64,000 bases of DNA from Variovorax sp. HW608 (GTDB lineage: Bacteria; Pseudomonadota; Gammaproteobacteria; Burkholderiales; Burkholderiaceae_C). Where the stretch lies: positions 7,404,229-7,468,228 of the forward strand of contig NZ_LT607803.1 in NCBI RefSeq assembly GCF_900090195.1, read 5' to 3'. Below are positions 8,543-16,491 of this stretch, piece after piece. The stretch's first letter is position 1. Each line of letters starts with the position of its first letter. Both the position numbers and the translations under genes were made by a program. Under the pieces are notes generated by a model. The model was given only the letters and a program-made list of their open reading frames with translations, did not search any database and had not been told where the DNA came from.

Positions 8543-9228
8543 TTCTTTGCTTCCCCGCCCAGGGTGGTTGTGGAGCGCAGGCCCTTTCCGGGAGCAGGCG
8601 ACTCGGCTGCCGGCGCGGGCGCCTTGTTGTCGCCGGCCGCAGCTTGCGCGGGGGGCTTCGGCGTCAGGATCGCGCGCACGCGCCCGCTCGGCTGACTCGC
8701 CACGCCGGCATTCGGCGGCAAGCCGGAACCGTTGACGGTGAAGGTGTCGTTGCTCTGGTCGTAGACGATCAGCGGGCCGCTGCTCTCGTCGTTGGGCGTC
8801 GCGCCGATCAGGCGACGCATGACCGCGCGGCGGATGAACTTCACGTTGTCGGCGCGGCTGTCGTATTCGATGGTTTCGCCCTCGCCCTCGATCCACTCGT
8901 CGTTGCCGGAGTCGCGCCTCTGCTTGTAGTAGGCGAGCTTGCCGGGGGCGGCGGTGACCACGCCGTACTGGTAGCCCTCCGGGTCCTGCCGCACGTCGAT
9001 GCGCTCGCCGCGGATGGTGATCGTGCCCTTCGTGACGACCACGTTGCCGGTGAAGACGCTGGTCTGCTTGAGGTCGTCGTAGCGCATCGAGTCCGCCTCG
9101 ATGTTCATCGGCTTGGCGCGGTCGGCCTTTTCAGCCAGGGCAACGGATCCGACACCCGCCAATGCCAGGGCCAGCACGAGCGCGCGGCAGAGACGACGAA
9201 GAGGGGGAGTGGAAAATGGCGAATTCAT
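8539..9228 (-). CDS. lptA: LPS transport periplasmic protein LptA
   Basis: 229 residues. A Sec signal peptide ([15 protein letters not shown]...ALA, cut near residue 32) precedes the LptA/OstA beta-jellyroll: [27 protein letters not shown], then further strands of alternating hydrophobic residues. A low-complexity Pro/Ala tail (from about 195) follows the conserved domain. It bridges the inner- and outer-membrane LPS transport complexes. The start at 9228 gives a proper signal peptide; an upstream ATG at 9333 would run through the dsbA terminator. No lptC precedes it, since a dsbA-like gene and a terminator lie directly upstream. lptB overlaps its stop by 4 nt. Confidence 0.95.
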   Translation of the reverse strand: MNSPFSTPPLRRLCRALVLALALAGVGSVALAEKADRAKPMNIEADSMRYDDLKQTSVFTGNVVVTKGTITIRGERIDVRQDPEGYQYGVVTAAPGKLAYYKQRRDSGNDEWIEGEGETIEYDSRADNVKFIRRAVMRRLIGATPNDESSGPLIVYDQSNDTFTVNGSGLPPNAGVASQPSGRVRAILTPKPPAQAAAGDNKAPAPAAESPAPGKGLRSTTTLGGEAKK

Positions 9229-9291
9229 AAAGGCACGAAACTTGCTGCACGATTGTATGCGGCCGTTGGGCGGGGTTTCGCGGCCAGGATG

Positions 9292-9315
9292 AAAAAGCCC
9301 GCCGAGGCGGGCTTT
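9292..9315 (-). terminator. Rho-independent terminator after dsbA
   Basis: On the minus strand an AAAGCCCGC/GCGGGCTTT stem of 9 bp with a 4-nt loop is followed by five T residues. It lies 37 nt beyond the dsbA stop and 60 nt before the lptA start, so it separates the two transcription units. Confidence 0.8.
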
Positions 9316-9352
9316 GCGAGGAAGAAGGACCACGGCCCTTGCGGCGATGCGC

Positions 9353-9994
9353 TCAGCCCTTCTTGGCTTCGCCGATCAGGAAGTCGACCACCTGCAGCGC
9401 CCGGTCGAGCGAACCGGCGGTGTCGCCGTCGACATACCAGCGCCCGGCCACGCCCAGCGCCGGAACGCCGGCAACCCGGTAGTCGTTGGTGAGCTGCGCT
9501 GCGCGCTTGGCCTTGCCGACCACCGAGAAGGACTTGAACAGCTCGGCGAACTTCTTGGCGTCCAGGCCCGGCTGCTTCTCGGACCACGCGAGGATGGCGG
9601 CGTCGCCGAACAGCGGCTGGCGCTGCTTGTGGATGATGTCGAAGATCTGGGGCTGGAATTCGTCCACCTTGCCCATCGCCTCGAGCGTGTAGTAGAGGCG
9701 CTGCTTGGCTTCGGTGTCGTTGCCCACGAAGGGCACCGGGATGCGCCGGAAAACGACATTGGGCGGCAGCTTCTTGAGCCAGGCTTCCAGTTGCGGCTCG
9801 AAGGCGGCGCAGTGCGGGCAGTTGTACGAGAAGAACTCCACCACCTCCACCTTGCCGGCCGGCGCATCGACCGGCATGGGCTTGCCGAGCACGATGTAGT
9901 CGCTGCCGGCCTTGGGCGGGCGCTGCTGCGCGTGGGAAACCAGGGGAAGAAGACCCAGCGAAGCTGCGGCCAGCGAAAAGTCACGACGTTTCAT
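9353..9994 (-). CDS. dsbA: Thiol:disulfide interchange protein, DsbA family
   Basis: 213 residues. A DsbA-type thioredoxin fold has active site FFSYNCPHCAAFEP (Cys near residues 59 and 62), an inserted helical domain, and the cis-Pro loop GVPALGV near 178. It oxidises cysteines of exported proteins in the periplasm. The N-terminus MKRRDFSLAAAS is a twin-arginine-like signal (RRDF followed by a mild hydrophobic stretch and SHAQ), so export may be by Tat rather than Sec. A strong Shine-Dalgarno AAAGGAG lies 8 nt before the ATG. It follows argS and the SPOR gene on the same strand, a common Burkholderiales order, but a repeat element lies in between. Confidence 0.94.
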   Translation of the reverse strand: MKRRDFSLAAASLGLLPLVSHAQQRPPKAGSDYIVLGKPMPVDAPAGKVEVVEFFSYNCPHCAAFEPQLEAWLKKLPPNVVFRRIPVPFVGNDTEAKQRLYYTLEAMGKVDEFQPQIFDIIHKQRQPLFGDAAILAWSEKQPGLDAKKFAELFKSFSVVGKAKRAAQLTNDYRVAGVPALGVAGRWYVDGDTAGSLDRALQVVDFLIGEAKKG

Positions 9995-10065
9995 TGATGA
10001 ATTCTCCTTTGCGGCTGAAAGAGCCTGCGCAGCGAGGCAAGTTCCCCGGCACGCGGCGTTAAAGA

Positions 10066-10166
10066 CCCCTTCGGGGGCACCCGCGAAACCGGCTTGGCCG
10101 GGTCGCCAGGGTGCGCCCCCTTGAGGGGGTGCAGAGCCACACGAAGTGGGTGAGGCTGGGGGTTGG
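10066..10166 (-). repeat. Dispersed 3'-end repeat, copy A
   Basis: Reverse-orientation copy of the repeat also found at 20082, 30702, 37982 and 63468. On the minus strand it reads AACCCCCAGCCTCACCCAC, then CTTCGTGTGGCTCTGC, a CCCCCTcaAGGGGG hairpin, GGCGACCCGGC and CCGGTTTCGCGGGTGC. It begins 10 nt after the stop of the SPOR gene (10176) and precedes dsbA. An extra CCCCTTCGGGG hairpin closes the far end. Confidence 0.85.
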
Positions 10167-10175
10167 CTTCATCCG

Positions 10176-10943
10176 TCAGCGCTGGACCCGGACCAGCGCC
10201 GATTCGAGTCCGCCGCCGTCCAAACGCTCCTTGAGCAGGTCGGCGTCTTCCTTCTTGTTGAAGGGACCCGCGCGCACCCGGTAGACGGTGCGGCCGGCCT
10301 GCTCGCGCTCGGTCACCTTGGCCTCGACGCCCATCAGCGACAGCTTGGCGCGCTGCGCCTCGGCGTCCTCGGAGGTGCGGAATGCACCCGCCTGGACGAA
10401 GTAGATGAACGGATCGGCCCCCGGGCTCGAACCCGTGCTGGCATTGGCGGTCGTCGTGCTCCCGCCACCGATGCCGGCGCGCGCGCGGGCGAGGTCGCCG
10501 AGCGGATCGCTCGACGGCGTCGCGTTCGCCTCGGCGGGAACCGGCGCCGTGCGCGGGCGTGCCGGCGGGGTGTCGGTCTTCGCGCTCGGGGCCACCACGA
10601 CGGGCACCGGCGCGTTCGGCGCGTTCGGCGCGTTCGGCGGGTTGAGCGGGCCGACGGTTGCCGGCTGGGGCGCGGCGGTCGTCGGGTTCGCGTTCGCTGT
10701 CGTCGCCGGCGGACGCGCCGGCTGCTGCTGGGCGGCCTTGCCCGCGAGCGGCGCGTTCGGGTCCCAGTCGCGGTTCTTGCGCGCCTCGGCCTCGTCCTGC
10801 TCGGGGCCGCTGCGCTGGGTCTTCGTCATGAACGGGATCGGCACTTTGGTCACGTAGACCGCGATGCCGAGCGCCACGGCCAGGCCGAGCACCAGCCCGA
10901 TGATCAGGCCGATGACGATGTTGCCGCTTTGTCTTTGCTTCAT
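10176..10943 (-). CDS. SPOR-domain membrane protein
   Basis: 255 residues. A short cytoplasmic N-terminus (MKQRQSGN), one transmembrane helix rich in Ile/Leu/Gly (residues about 9-30), a long Pro/Ala/Asn linker and a C-terminal SPOR domain (YFVQAGAFRTSEDAEAQ to AGRTVYRVRAGPF, residues about 175-250). SPOR domains bind denuded septal peptidoglycan, so a periplasmic cell-division or envelope role is likely. The linker contains NAPNAPNAP from a 9-bp DNA tandem repeat. It starts 14 nt after argS, in the same operon. Confidence 0.9.
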   Translation of the reverse strand: MKQRQSGNIVIGLIIGLVLGLAVALGIAVYVTKVPIPFMTKTQRSGPEQDEAEARKNRDWDPNAPLAGKAAQQQPARPPATTANANPTTAAPQPATVGPLNPPNAPNAPNAPVPVVVAPSAKTDTPPARPRTAPVPAEANATPSSDPLGDLARARAGIGGGSTTTANASTGSSPGADPFIYFVQAGAFRTSEDAEAQRAKLSLMGVEAKVTEREQAGRTVYRVRAGPFNKKEDADLLKERLDGGGLESALVRVQR

Positions 10944-10957
10944 GGTGGGAGTCGAAA

Positions 10958-12631
10958 TCACATCTTCTGCGGCGCACTCACGCCGAGCACAGCCAAGCCA
11001 TTGTGCAGCACCTGCGCGGTGGCGGCGACCAGCGCGAGGCGGGCCAGCTTGACCGGTTCCTCGTCGACCAGGATGCGCTCGGCGTCGTAATAGCTGTGAT
11101 AGGTGGCGGCCAGTTCGCGCAGATAGAAAGTGACATCGTGCGGCGCGAAATCCTTGGCCGCGCCGGTGAGCATGGCGGGGTACTTCGCGATCTGCAGCAG
11201 CAGCGCCTGCGCGGCCGGGCTCTGCAGCGGCGAGAGATCCACGTCCTCGAGCGACGCCACGTCGCCGCCCCATGCCGCCAGCACCGAGCAGATGCGCGCG
11301 TGCGCGTACTGCACGTAGTAGACCGGGTTGTCGTTGTTCTGCGCCAGCGCGAGGTCGATGTCGAAGGTGTATTCGGTGTCGGGCTTGCGGGAAAGCAGGA
11401 AGAAGCGCACCGCGTCGGTACTGGTCCATTCGATCAGGTCGCGCAGCGTGACGTAGCTGCCGGCGCGCTTGCTGATCTTGACCTCCTCGCCGCCGCGCAT
11501 CACGCGCACCATGGTGTGCAGCACGTAGTCCGGGTAGCCGGCCGGGATGCCGACACCCGCCGCCTGCAGGCCGGCGCGCACGCGCGCGATGGTGCCGTGG
11601 TGGTCGGTGCCCTGGATGTTCACGACCTTGTGGAAGCCTCGCTCCCACTTGGCGATGTGATAGGCCACGTCGGGCACGAAGTAGGTGTAGGTGCCGTCGC
11701 CCTTGCGCATGACACGGTCCTTGTCGTCGCCGTACTCGGTGGACTTGAGCCACAGCGCGCCATCCTGCTCGTAGGTCTTGCCGGCGTCGACGAGCTTCCT
11801 GACCGTCGCCTCGACGCGGCCGCTGGTGTAGAGGCTCGACTCGAGGTAGTAGTTGTCGAAGCGGACCTGGAAGGCCTTGAGGTCGAGGTCCTGCTCGTGG
11901 CGCAGGTAGGCCACGGCGAACTGGCGGATCGAGTCGATGTCCAGGACGTCGCCGCTCGCGGTGAACTCGCGGTCGTCGGAGCGCACCGTTTTCTTCGCCT
12001 TGAAGTCCTCGGCGATGTCGGCGATGTATTCGCCGTTGTAGGCCTGCTCGGGCCACTCGGCGTCGCCCGGCTTGAGGCCCTTGGCGCGCAGCTGCGTGCT
12101 GTTGGCCAGCGTCTGGATCTGGACGCCGGCGTCGTTGTAATAGAACTCGCGATAGACGTCGTGGCCCTGCGTGGTGAGCAGGTTGCAGATCGCGTCGCCG
12201 AGCGCCGCCTGGCGGCCGTGGCCGACGTGCAGCGGGCCGGTCGGATTGGCGGAGACGAACTCCACCAGCACGCGCTCGCCATCCCTGGGCTGCTCGCCGA
12301 AGCGGTCGCCCGCCGCGAGCACCTCGCGCACGACCTGCTGCTTGGCGGCCGTCTTGAGGCGGATGTTGAGGAAGCCCGGGCCGGCGATCTCGATCGCTTC
12401 CACCCACTGGGCGAAGACCGGCGTCGCCATCAGCGCCGCGCTGATCTGTTCCGCGAGTTCGCGCGGCTTGCGCTGCAGCGGCTTGGCCAGCTGCATGGCC
12501 GCCGTGCAGGCGAAGTCGCCATGCGCCGCGACCTTGGGGGACTCGAACGCGGCCTTGCTGCCGGCGCCGGGCGAGAGGGATTCGAGCGTGTCCGCGAGTG
12601 CCGCGAGCAGCTCCTGTTTGACCAATAGCAT
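10958..12631 (-). CDS. argS: Arginyl-tRNA synthetase
   Basis: 557 residues, normal for bacterial ArgRS. The N-terminal Add1 domain comes first, then the catalytic domain with the HIGH motif as HVGHGR near residue 130 and an altered KMSKS loop as [13 protein letters not shown] near 387; loss of canonical KMSKS is usual in ArgRS. The anticodon-binding DALR domain forms the C-terminus. It ligates arginine to tRNA-Arg and needs the tRNA for amino-acid activation. It heads the minus-strand argS-SPOR-dsbA unit and is divergent from psiF across a 134-bp gap. Confidence 0.98.
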   Translation of the reverse strand: MLLVKQELLAALADTLESLSPGAGSKAAFESPKVAAHGDFACTAAMQLAKPLQRKPRELAEQISAALMATPVFAQWVEAIEIAGPGFLNIRLKTAAKQQVVREVLAAGDRFGEQPRDGERVLVEFVSANPTGPLHVGHGRQAALGDAICNLLTTQGHDVYREFYYNDAGVQIQTLANSTQLRAKGLKPGDAEWPEQAYNGEYIADIAEDFKAKKTVRSDDREFTASGDVLDIDSIRQFAVAYLRHEQDLDLKAFQVRFDNYYLESSLYTSGRVEATVRKLVDAGKTYEQDGALWLKSTEYGDDKDRVMRKGDGTYTYFVPDVAYHIAKWERGFHKVVNIQGTDHHGTIARVRAGLQAAGVGIPAGYPDYVLHTMVRVMRGGEEVKISKRAGSYVTLRDLIEWTSTDAVRFFLLSRKPDTEYTFDIDLALAQNNDNPVYYVQYAHARICSVLAAWGGDVASLEDVDLSPLQSPAAQALLLQIAKYPAMLTGAAKDFAPHDVTFYLRELAATYHSYYDAERILVDEEPVKLARLALVAATAQVLHNGLAVLGVSAPQKM

Positions 12632-12665
12632 CGCGGGATTTTACGGGGCGCGTGATTACGATCTG

Positions 12666-12677
12666 TGACGATCGTCA
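12666..12677. promoter_or_regulatory. 12-bp palindrome in the argS/psiF divergent gap
   Basis: TGACGATCGTCA is a perfect palindrome 35 bp from the argS start and 89 bp from the psiF start. It could be an operator for a dimeric regulator. It does not match a Pho box, although E. coli psiF responds to phosphate. Confidence 0.35.
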
Positions 12678-12765
12678 TCCAATAGTCAACGTGGGCCGTT
12701 AGGGTGGGCAGCCCCGGCGGCGGGGGACAAACCTGTCGCAACCCATCCCCAAGGATTCCTCCATC

Positions 12766-13029
12766 ATGAAAAAGCTCCTTTCCCTGCTGGCTCTGGGCGC
12801 CTCCCTCTCCTTCGGTGTCGCGCACGCGCAGACCTGCGATGCCCAGGCCGCCGACAAGAAGCTCAATGGCGCCGCCAAGACCAGCTTCGTCAAGAAGTGC
12901 GAGAAGGACGCCAAGGCCGCAGCAGCGGCCACCTGCGCCACCAAGGCAATGGACAAGAACGGCAAGCCGCTGGCAGGCGCCGCCAAGAACAGCTTCATGA
13001 AGAAGTGCGAAGCCGAGGCCAAAGGCTGA
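12766..13029 (+). CDS. psiF: PsiF repeat family secreted protein
   Basis: 87 residues. A clear Sec signal (MKKLLSLLALGA...AHAQ, cut near residue 21) precedes two PsiF repeats: CDAQAADKKLNGAAKTSF with VKKCEKDA, then CATKAMDKNGKPLAGAAK with SFMKKCEAEA. Each repeat brings a pair of Cys about 22-28 residues apart, probably disulfide-bonded in the periplasm. E. coli PsiF is induced by phosphate starvation; its function is unknown. AAGGA lies about 10 nt upstream of the ATG. The stop is 1 nt from the convergent stop of the next gene. Confidence 0.93.
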   Translation: MKKLLSLLALGASLSFGVAHAQTCDAQAADKKLNGAAKTSFVKKCEKDAKAAAAATCATKAMDKNGKPLAGAAKNSFMKKCEAEAKG

Positions 13030-13030
13030 A

Positions 13031-15061
13031 TTACTTCAGCACGCTGAATAGATCGTTGTAGTCGTCGGTCCAGGCCTGAAGGCCTGGGATCGGCGCGATG
13101 TCCGAGCTCGCGCGGCGGATCGGGTCGCGCGCCAGCACCGCCGGGTCGCGCGCGACGAGCACCCAGTCGGTGTTGCGCAGGCCCGGATCGGTCGGCTCGT
13201 CGTGCACGAAGGCGACGTGCAGGCCCTTGGCCAGCGCAATCTTCTCGACCACCGGGGCCAGCGCAAGGAAGCGGTTGGTGACGTGGAAGGCGACGATGCC
13301 GTCCGGCCGCATGTGCTTCCAGTAGATGTCCATCGCCTCGCAGGTGATCAGGTGGATCGGCACCGAATCGCCCGAGAAGGCGTCCACCGCGAGCACGTCG
13401 AAGGACTTCGGGCTTTCGCGCTCCAGCGCCAGCCGCGCATCGCCGAGCACGCGCTCGATGCGCGCGCGGCTGTCGGCGAGGAAGCTGAACTCGCTGTCGG
13501 CAAGCGTGAACACCTCGGGATTGATCTCGTAGACACGGTAGACATCGCCCGTGCGGCCATAGGCGGCCAGCGTGCCGGCCCCGAGGCCGATCAGCCCGAC
13601 CCGGCGCGGCCTGGCGGGCGCCGACTCGATCGCCAGGCCGATGCCGGACGTGCGGCCGTAGTACGTGGTGGGCTCGCGGCGGCGCGCAGCCGCCAGGTAC
13701 TGCTCGCCGTGCTTCACGGAGCCGTGGTACATCTGGCGCACCGCCTCCTTCGCATCGCCGCGCAGCGTGTCGAGCGTGAGCAGCGTTCCGTAGAAGTTGC
13801 GCTGCATCCGCCGCGCGCCGGCCGCGTCGCCCTGCACCTGCAGGACCAGGAACCACGCGCAGGCGGCCGCGAGGCCGAGCGATGCGACCATGCCGACGCG
13901 GCGCTGCCGCCACAGCACGGCGGCGATCAGCGCGCACAGCGTCAGCCCCACGCCGAGCTCGTAGTAGGCCGGCAGCACGTGCGGCGCAATCAGCCCGACG
14001 CTCACACCGCCGAGCGCACCGCCGAGCGACAGCATCAGGTAGAAGCGCGTGAGGTACGCCCCGCCCGGCCGCAGCCGCGCCGTCTCGCCGTGAAGGAACA
14101 TGCACAGCGCGAACAGGCCGACGACATAGATCGGCAGCGCGGTCCGCAGGCGGGTGCCGAGGTTGTCCTGCAACCCGAACGCGCACAGCGCGAGCATCGC
14201 GGCGGCCAGCGGCACGAAGACCGCGCGGCGATACCAGCGGTCGCTCTCGAAGGTCAGGACGAAAGTCAGCAGGTACACCGACAGCGGCAGCACCCAGAGG
14301 AACGGAATCGCCGCCACGTTCTGCGTCAGGTGGTTGGTGATCGCGAGCAGCAGCCAGGAGCCGAGCGCCGGCAGCGCCAGCCACATCAGGTAGTCGCCGG
14401 CTGCCGGTTTCGCCGCTTGCGCAATGGGCACACCGGACGCCGCGACCGGCGCCGCCGCCGGCCAGCGCCGCGAGACATGCAGCGCCGTCCCGCCGCACAG
14501 CAGGACGAACGCGACATAGCCCGCCGACCAGCCCCAGGCCTGCTGCACCAGCGAACTGCGCGGCTCGATCAGCACCGGATAAGCCAGCAACGAGGCCAGC
14601 GAAGCGAAGTTCGACAACGAGAAGTAGCGGTAGACCTGCGCACCCCACGGCGTGCGCGCCACCCAGGACTGCACCAGCGGCCCGGTGGTCGACAGCAGGA
14701 AATACGGCAGCCCGATGGTGCCCAGCAGCAGGCCCAGGATCCACAGCGTCGGGTCCTCGGCGCCGGTCGGCTTCCAGCGCGCATCGGTCACGATCGGCAT
14801 GAAGGCGAGGCTCGCCATCAGCAGGCCGGCGTGCACCGCCGCTTGCGCGCGCGCCCCGAGCCGCCGCGTGGCCCAGTCCGAGTAGGCATAGCCCGCCAGC
14901 AGCACGACCTGGAAGAACACCATGCAGATCGACCACACCGCCGCCGAGCCGCCGAACCACGGCAGGATCTGCTTGGCGATCAGCGGCTGGACGAGAAAGA
15001 GCAGGAAGGCGCTGGTAAAGATGGTGCCGGCGAACAGCGCCCGGGTGGTCGCCGGCGACAT
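13031..15061 (-). CDS. Membrane-fused spermidine synthase-like protein
   Basis: 676 residues. The N-terminal 420 or so form about ten transmembrane helices (starting LFAGTIFTSAFLLFLVQPL), followed by a cytoplasmic Rossmann domain of the spermidine synthase/methyltransferase class: GLIGLGAGTLAAYG (SAM-binding loop), VYEINPEV and VLAVDAFSGDSVPIHL. The DAFSGD segment lacks the Asp-rich active-site loop of true aminopropyltransferases, so the substrate is unlikely to be simply putrescine. Such fused proteins are common in betaproteobacteria and mostly uncharacterised. A DUF2214 gene lies 4 nt upstream and is probably cotranscribed. Confidence 0.87.
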   Translation of the reverse strand: MSPATTRALFAGTIFTSAFLLFLVQPLIAKQILPWFGGSAAVWSICMVFFQVVLLAGYAYSDWATRRLGARAQAAVHAGLLMASLAFMPIVTDARWKPTGAEDPTLWILGLLLGTIGLPYFLLSTTGPLVQSWVARTPWGAQVYRYFSLSNFASLASLLAYPVLIEPRSSLVQQAWGWSAGYVAFVLLCGGTALHVSRRWPAAAPVAASGVPIAQAAKPAAGDYLMWLALPALGSWLLLAITNHLTQNVAAIPFLWVLPLSVYLLTFVLTFESDRWYRRAVFVPLAAAMLALCAFGLQDNLGTRLRTALPIYVVGLFALCMFLHGETARLRPGGAYLTRFYLMLSLGGALGGVSVGLIAPHVLPAYYELGVGLTLCALIAAVLWRQRRVGMVASLGLAAACAWFLVLQVQGDAAGARRMQRNFYGTLLTLDTLRGDAKEAVRQMYHGSVKHGEQYLAAARRREPTTYYGRTSGIGLAIESAPARPRRVGLIGLGAGTLAAYGRTGDVYRVYEINPEVFTLADSEFSFLADSRARIERVLGDARLALERESPKSFDVLAVDAFSGDSVPIHLITCEAMDIYWKHMRPDGIVAFHVTNRFLALAPVVEKIALAKGLHVAFVHDEPTDPGLRNTDWVLVARDPAVLARDPIRRASSDIAPIPGLQAWTDDYNDLFSVLK

Positions 15062-15065
15062 GGCG

Positions 15066-15524
15066 CTAGCTCCTGGCTCCGAAGCCGCGCGCGAGGAACA
15101 CCGCGGCCAGCGGGATCAGCGCAATGATGTGCGCCTGGACCATCACCTGCTTGCGCGTCTTCTGCACCTCGGCCTCGGTGGGCAGCGCACCGCTCGAGCG
15201 CAGCGCCTTGCGCCAGCGCGAGTAGGTCAAGGTCGGCCTGATCGACAGCAGGCCGACGATGATGAAGAGGGTGAGCTTCAGGTGCAGCAGCGGGTTGGTC
15301 CAGTACCAGGCCGTGCCCTTCATGCCCCACCAGGTGCGCGCCACGCCGGTCGCGAGCACGGCGACGGCGGCGATGCCGTAGATCATGTCGACCCGCGAGA
15401 GCCGCTCGACCAGCGCCGCGTTCATCCACTCGACCCGGCACAGCGCCGCCTCGCTCGAGATGAAGACGACCATCGTGAGGATGGCCAGGATGTGCAGGTA
15501 GGCAAGGATGGCTTCGAGTGTCAT
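15066..15524 (-). CDS. DUF2214 family membrane protein
   Basis: 152 residues with four predicted transmembrane helices: ILAYLHILAILTMVVFIS, a GIAAVAVLATGVARTWW segment, LHLKLTLFIIVGLLSI and AHIIALIPLAAVFLARG. Conserved features are the His in AYLHIL, WWGMKGTAWYW and the C-terminal positively charged end. The function is unknown; the His/Trp pattern resembles small haem-binding membrane proteins, but nothing proves that. Its ATG overlaps the stop of the preceding LysR gene (ATGA), indicating coupled translation. Confidence 0.85.
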   Translation of the reverse strand: MTLEAILAYLHILAILTMVVFISSEAALCRVEWMNAALVERLSRVDMIYGIAAVAVLATGVARTWWGMKGTAWYWTNPLLHLKLTLFIIVGLLSIRPTLTYSRWRKALRSSGALPTEAEVQKTRKQVMVQAHIIALIPLAAVFLARGFGARS

Positions 15525-16480
15525 CGGTGAGGTTCCCCGGTTGTGGACGGCCGAGCGATTGTGCCGCCCCAGAACTCCGGCCGCGCATAGTGGGCCTTCA
15601 GAAAATCGAGCCACAGCCGCACCCGCAGCGGCAGGTGCTTGCGCTGCGGAAAGACCGCGTAGATGCCGTTCGGCGGCGCGGCGAAGTCGTCGAGCAGCGG
15701 CACCAGCAGGCCGGCGTCGATCTCGGCCTCGACCTCCCAGGTGCTGCGCCATGCGATGCCGTGGCCGGCGAGGCACCAGTCGTGCAGCACCTGGCCGTCC
15801 GAGCAATCGAGCGGCCCCGAGGGCTTGAGATGGATGACCTCGTGCTCGCCGCTGCCGGTCGGCACGCGAAAGGCCCAGCCGCGCGTCTGCGAGGCATCGC
15901 TCGACAGGGAGAGGCAATCGAAGCGGGCGAGCTCCGACGGGTGCTTCGGCGCACCATGGCGGCGCACGAATTCCGGCGTCGCGACACAGCGGCGCCGGTT
16001 GTCGGCGAGGCGAACGCTCACGAGCGAGGAATCCGGCAGGTCGCCCACGCGCACCGCGCAATCGAAGCTCTCCCCGGCCACGTCGACCACGCGGTCGCTC
16101 AGGTTGAGCGAGAGGGTGACTTCCGGATGCAGCTCGTGAAAGCGCGGCACCAGCGGCGCGACGTGCCGGCGCCCGAAACCTGCCGGCGCGGTCACGCGCA
16201 GATGGCCGCTGGCCTTGACGCCGCCGGCGCTCACGCTCGCCTCGGCGTTGGCCAGTTCGGTCAGGAGCCGCTGGCAATCCTCCAGGAACGCGCTGCCCTC
16301 GTGCGTGAGCGTGATGCGCCGCGTGGTCCGCACCAGGAGCTTGACGCCGAGCCGCTCTTCGAGCCCATCGATGCGCCGCCCGATGATGGCCGGCGCCACG
16401 CCTTCGGCCTTGGCCGCCGCGGTGAGGCTGCCGCGCGTGGCGATCGCGACGAAGGATTCGAGTTGCTTGAGCCTGTCCAT
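15521..16480 (-). CDS. LysR family transcriptional regulator
   Basis: 319 residues. The N-terminal winged helix-turn-helix reads LKQLESFVAIATRGSLTAAAKAEGVAPAIIGRRI, then a linker helix and a substrate-binding domain typical of the CrgA/DsdC-like group (LRVTAPAGFGRRHVAPLV, DRVVDVAGESFDCAVRVG). The Gln-Ser-Ala-Val-Ser recognition helix is changed to PAIIGRRI, a known LysR subgroup variant. It lies 11 nt after the CoA-transferase gene and overlaps the DUF2214 gene by 4 nt, so all three form one unit. It may control this operon and the divergent glcB gene; the effector is unknown. Confidence 0.93.
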   Translation of the reverse strand: MDRLKQLESFVAIATRGSLTAAAKAEGVAPAIIGRRIDGLEERLGVKLLVRTTRRITLTHEGSAFLEDCQRLLTELANAEASVSAGGVKASGHLRVTAPAGFGRRHVAPLVPRFHELHPEVTLSLNLSDRVVDVAGESFDCAVRVGDLPDSSLVSVRLADNRRRCVATPEFVRRHGAPKHPSELARFDCLSLSSDASQTRGWAFRVPTGSGEHEVIHLKPSGPLDCSDGQVLHDWCLAGHGIAWRSTWEVEAEIDAGLLVPLLDDFAAPPNGIYAVFPQRKHLPLRVRLWLDFLKAHYARPEFWGGTIARPSTTGEPHR

Positions 16481-16491
16481 GGGGGCGTGCG

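Noticed and set aside
12640-12765. Pho box upstream of psiF
   Set aside because: No pair of CTGTCAT-like direct repeats; the only similar stretch is part of the 12-bp palindrome.
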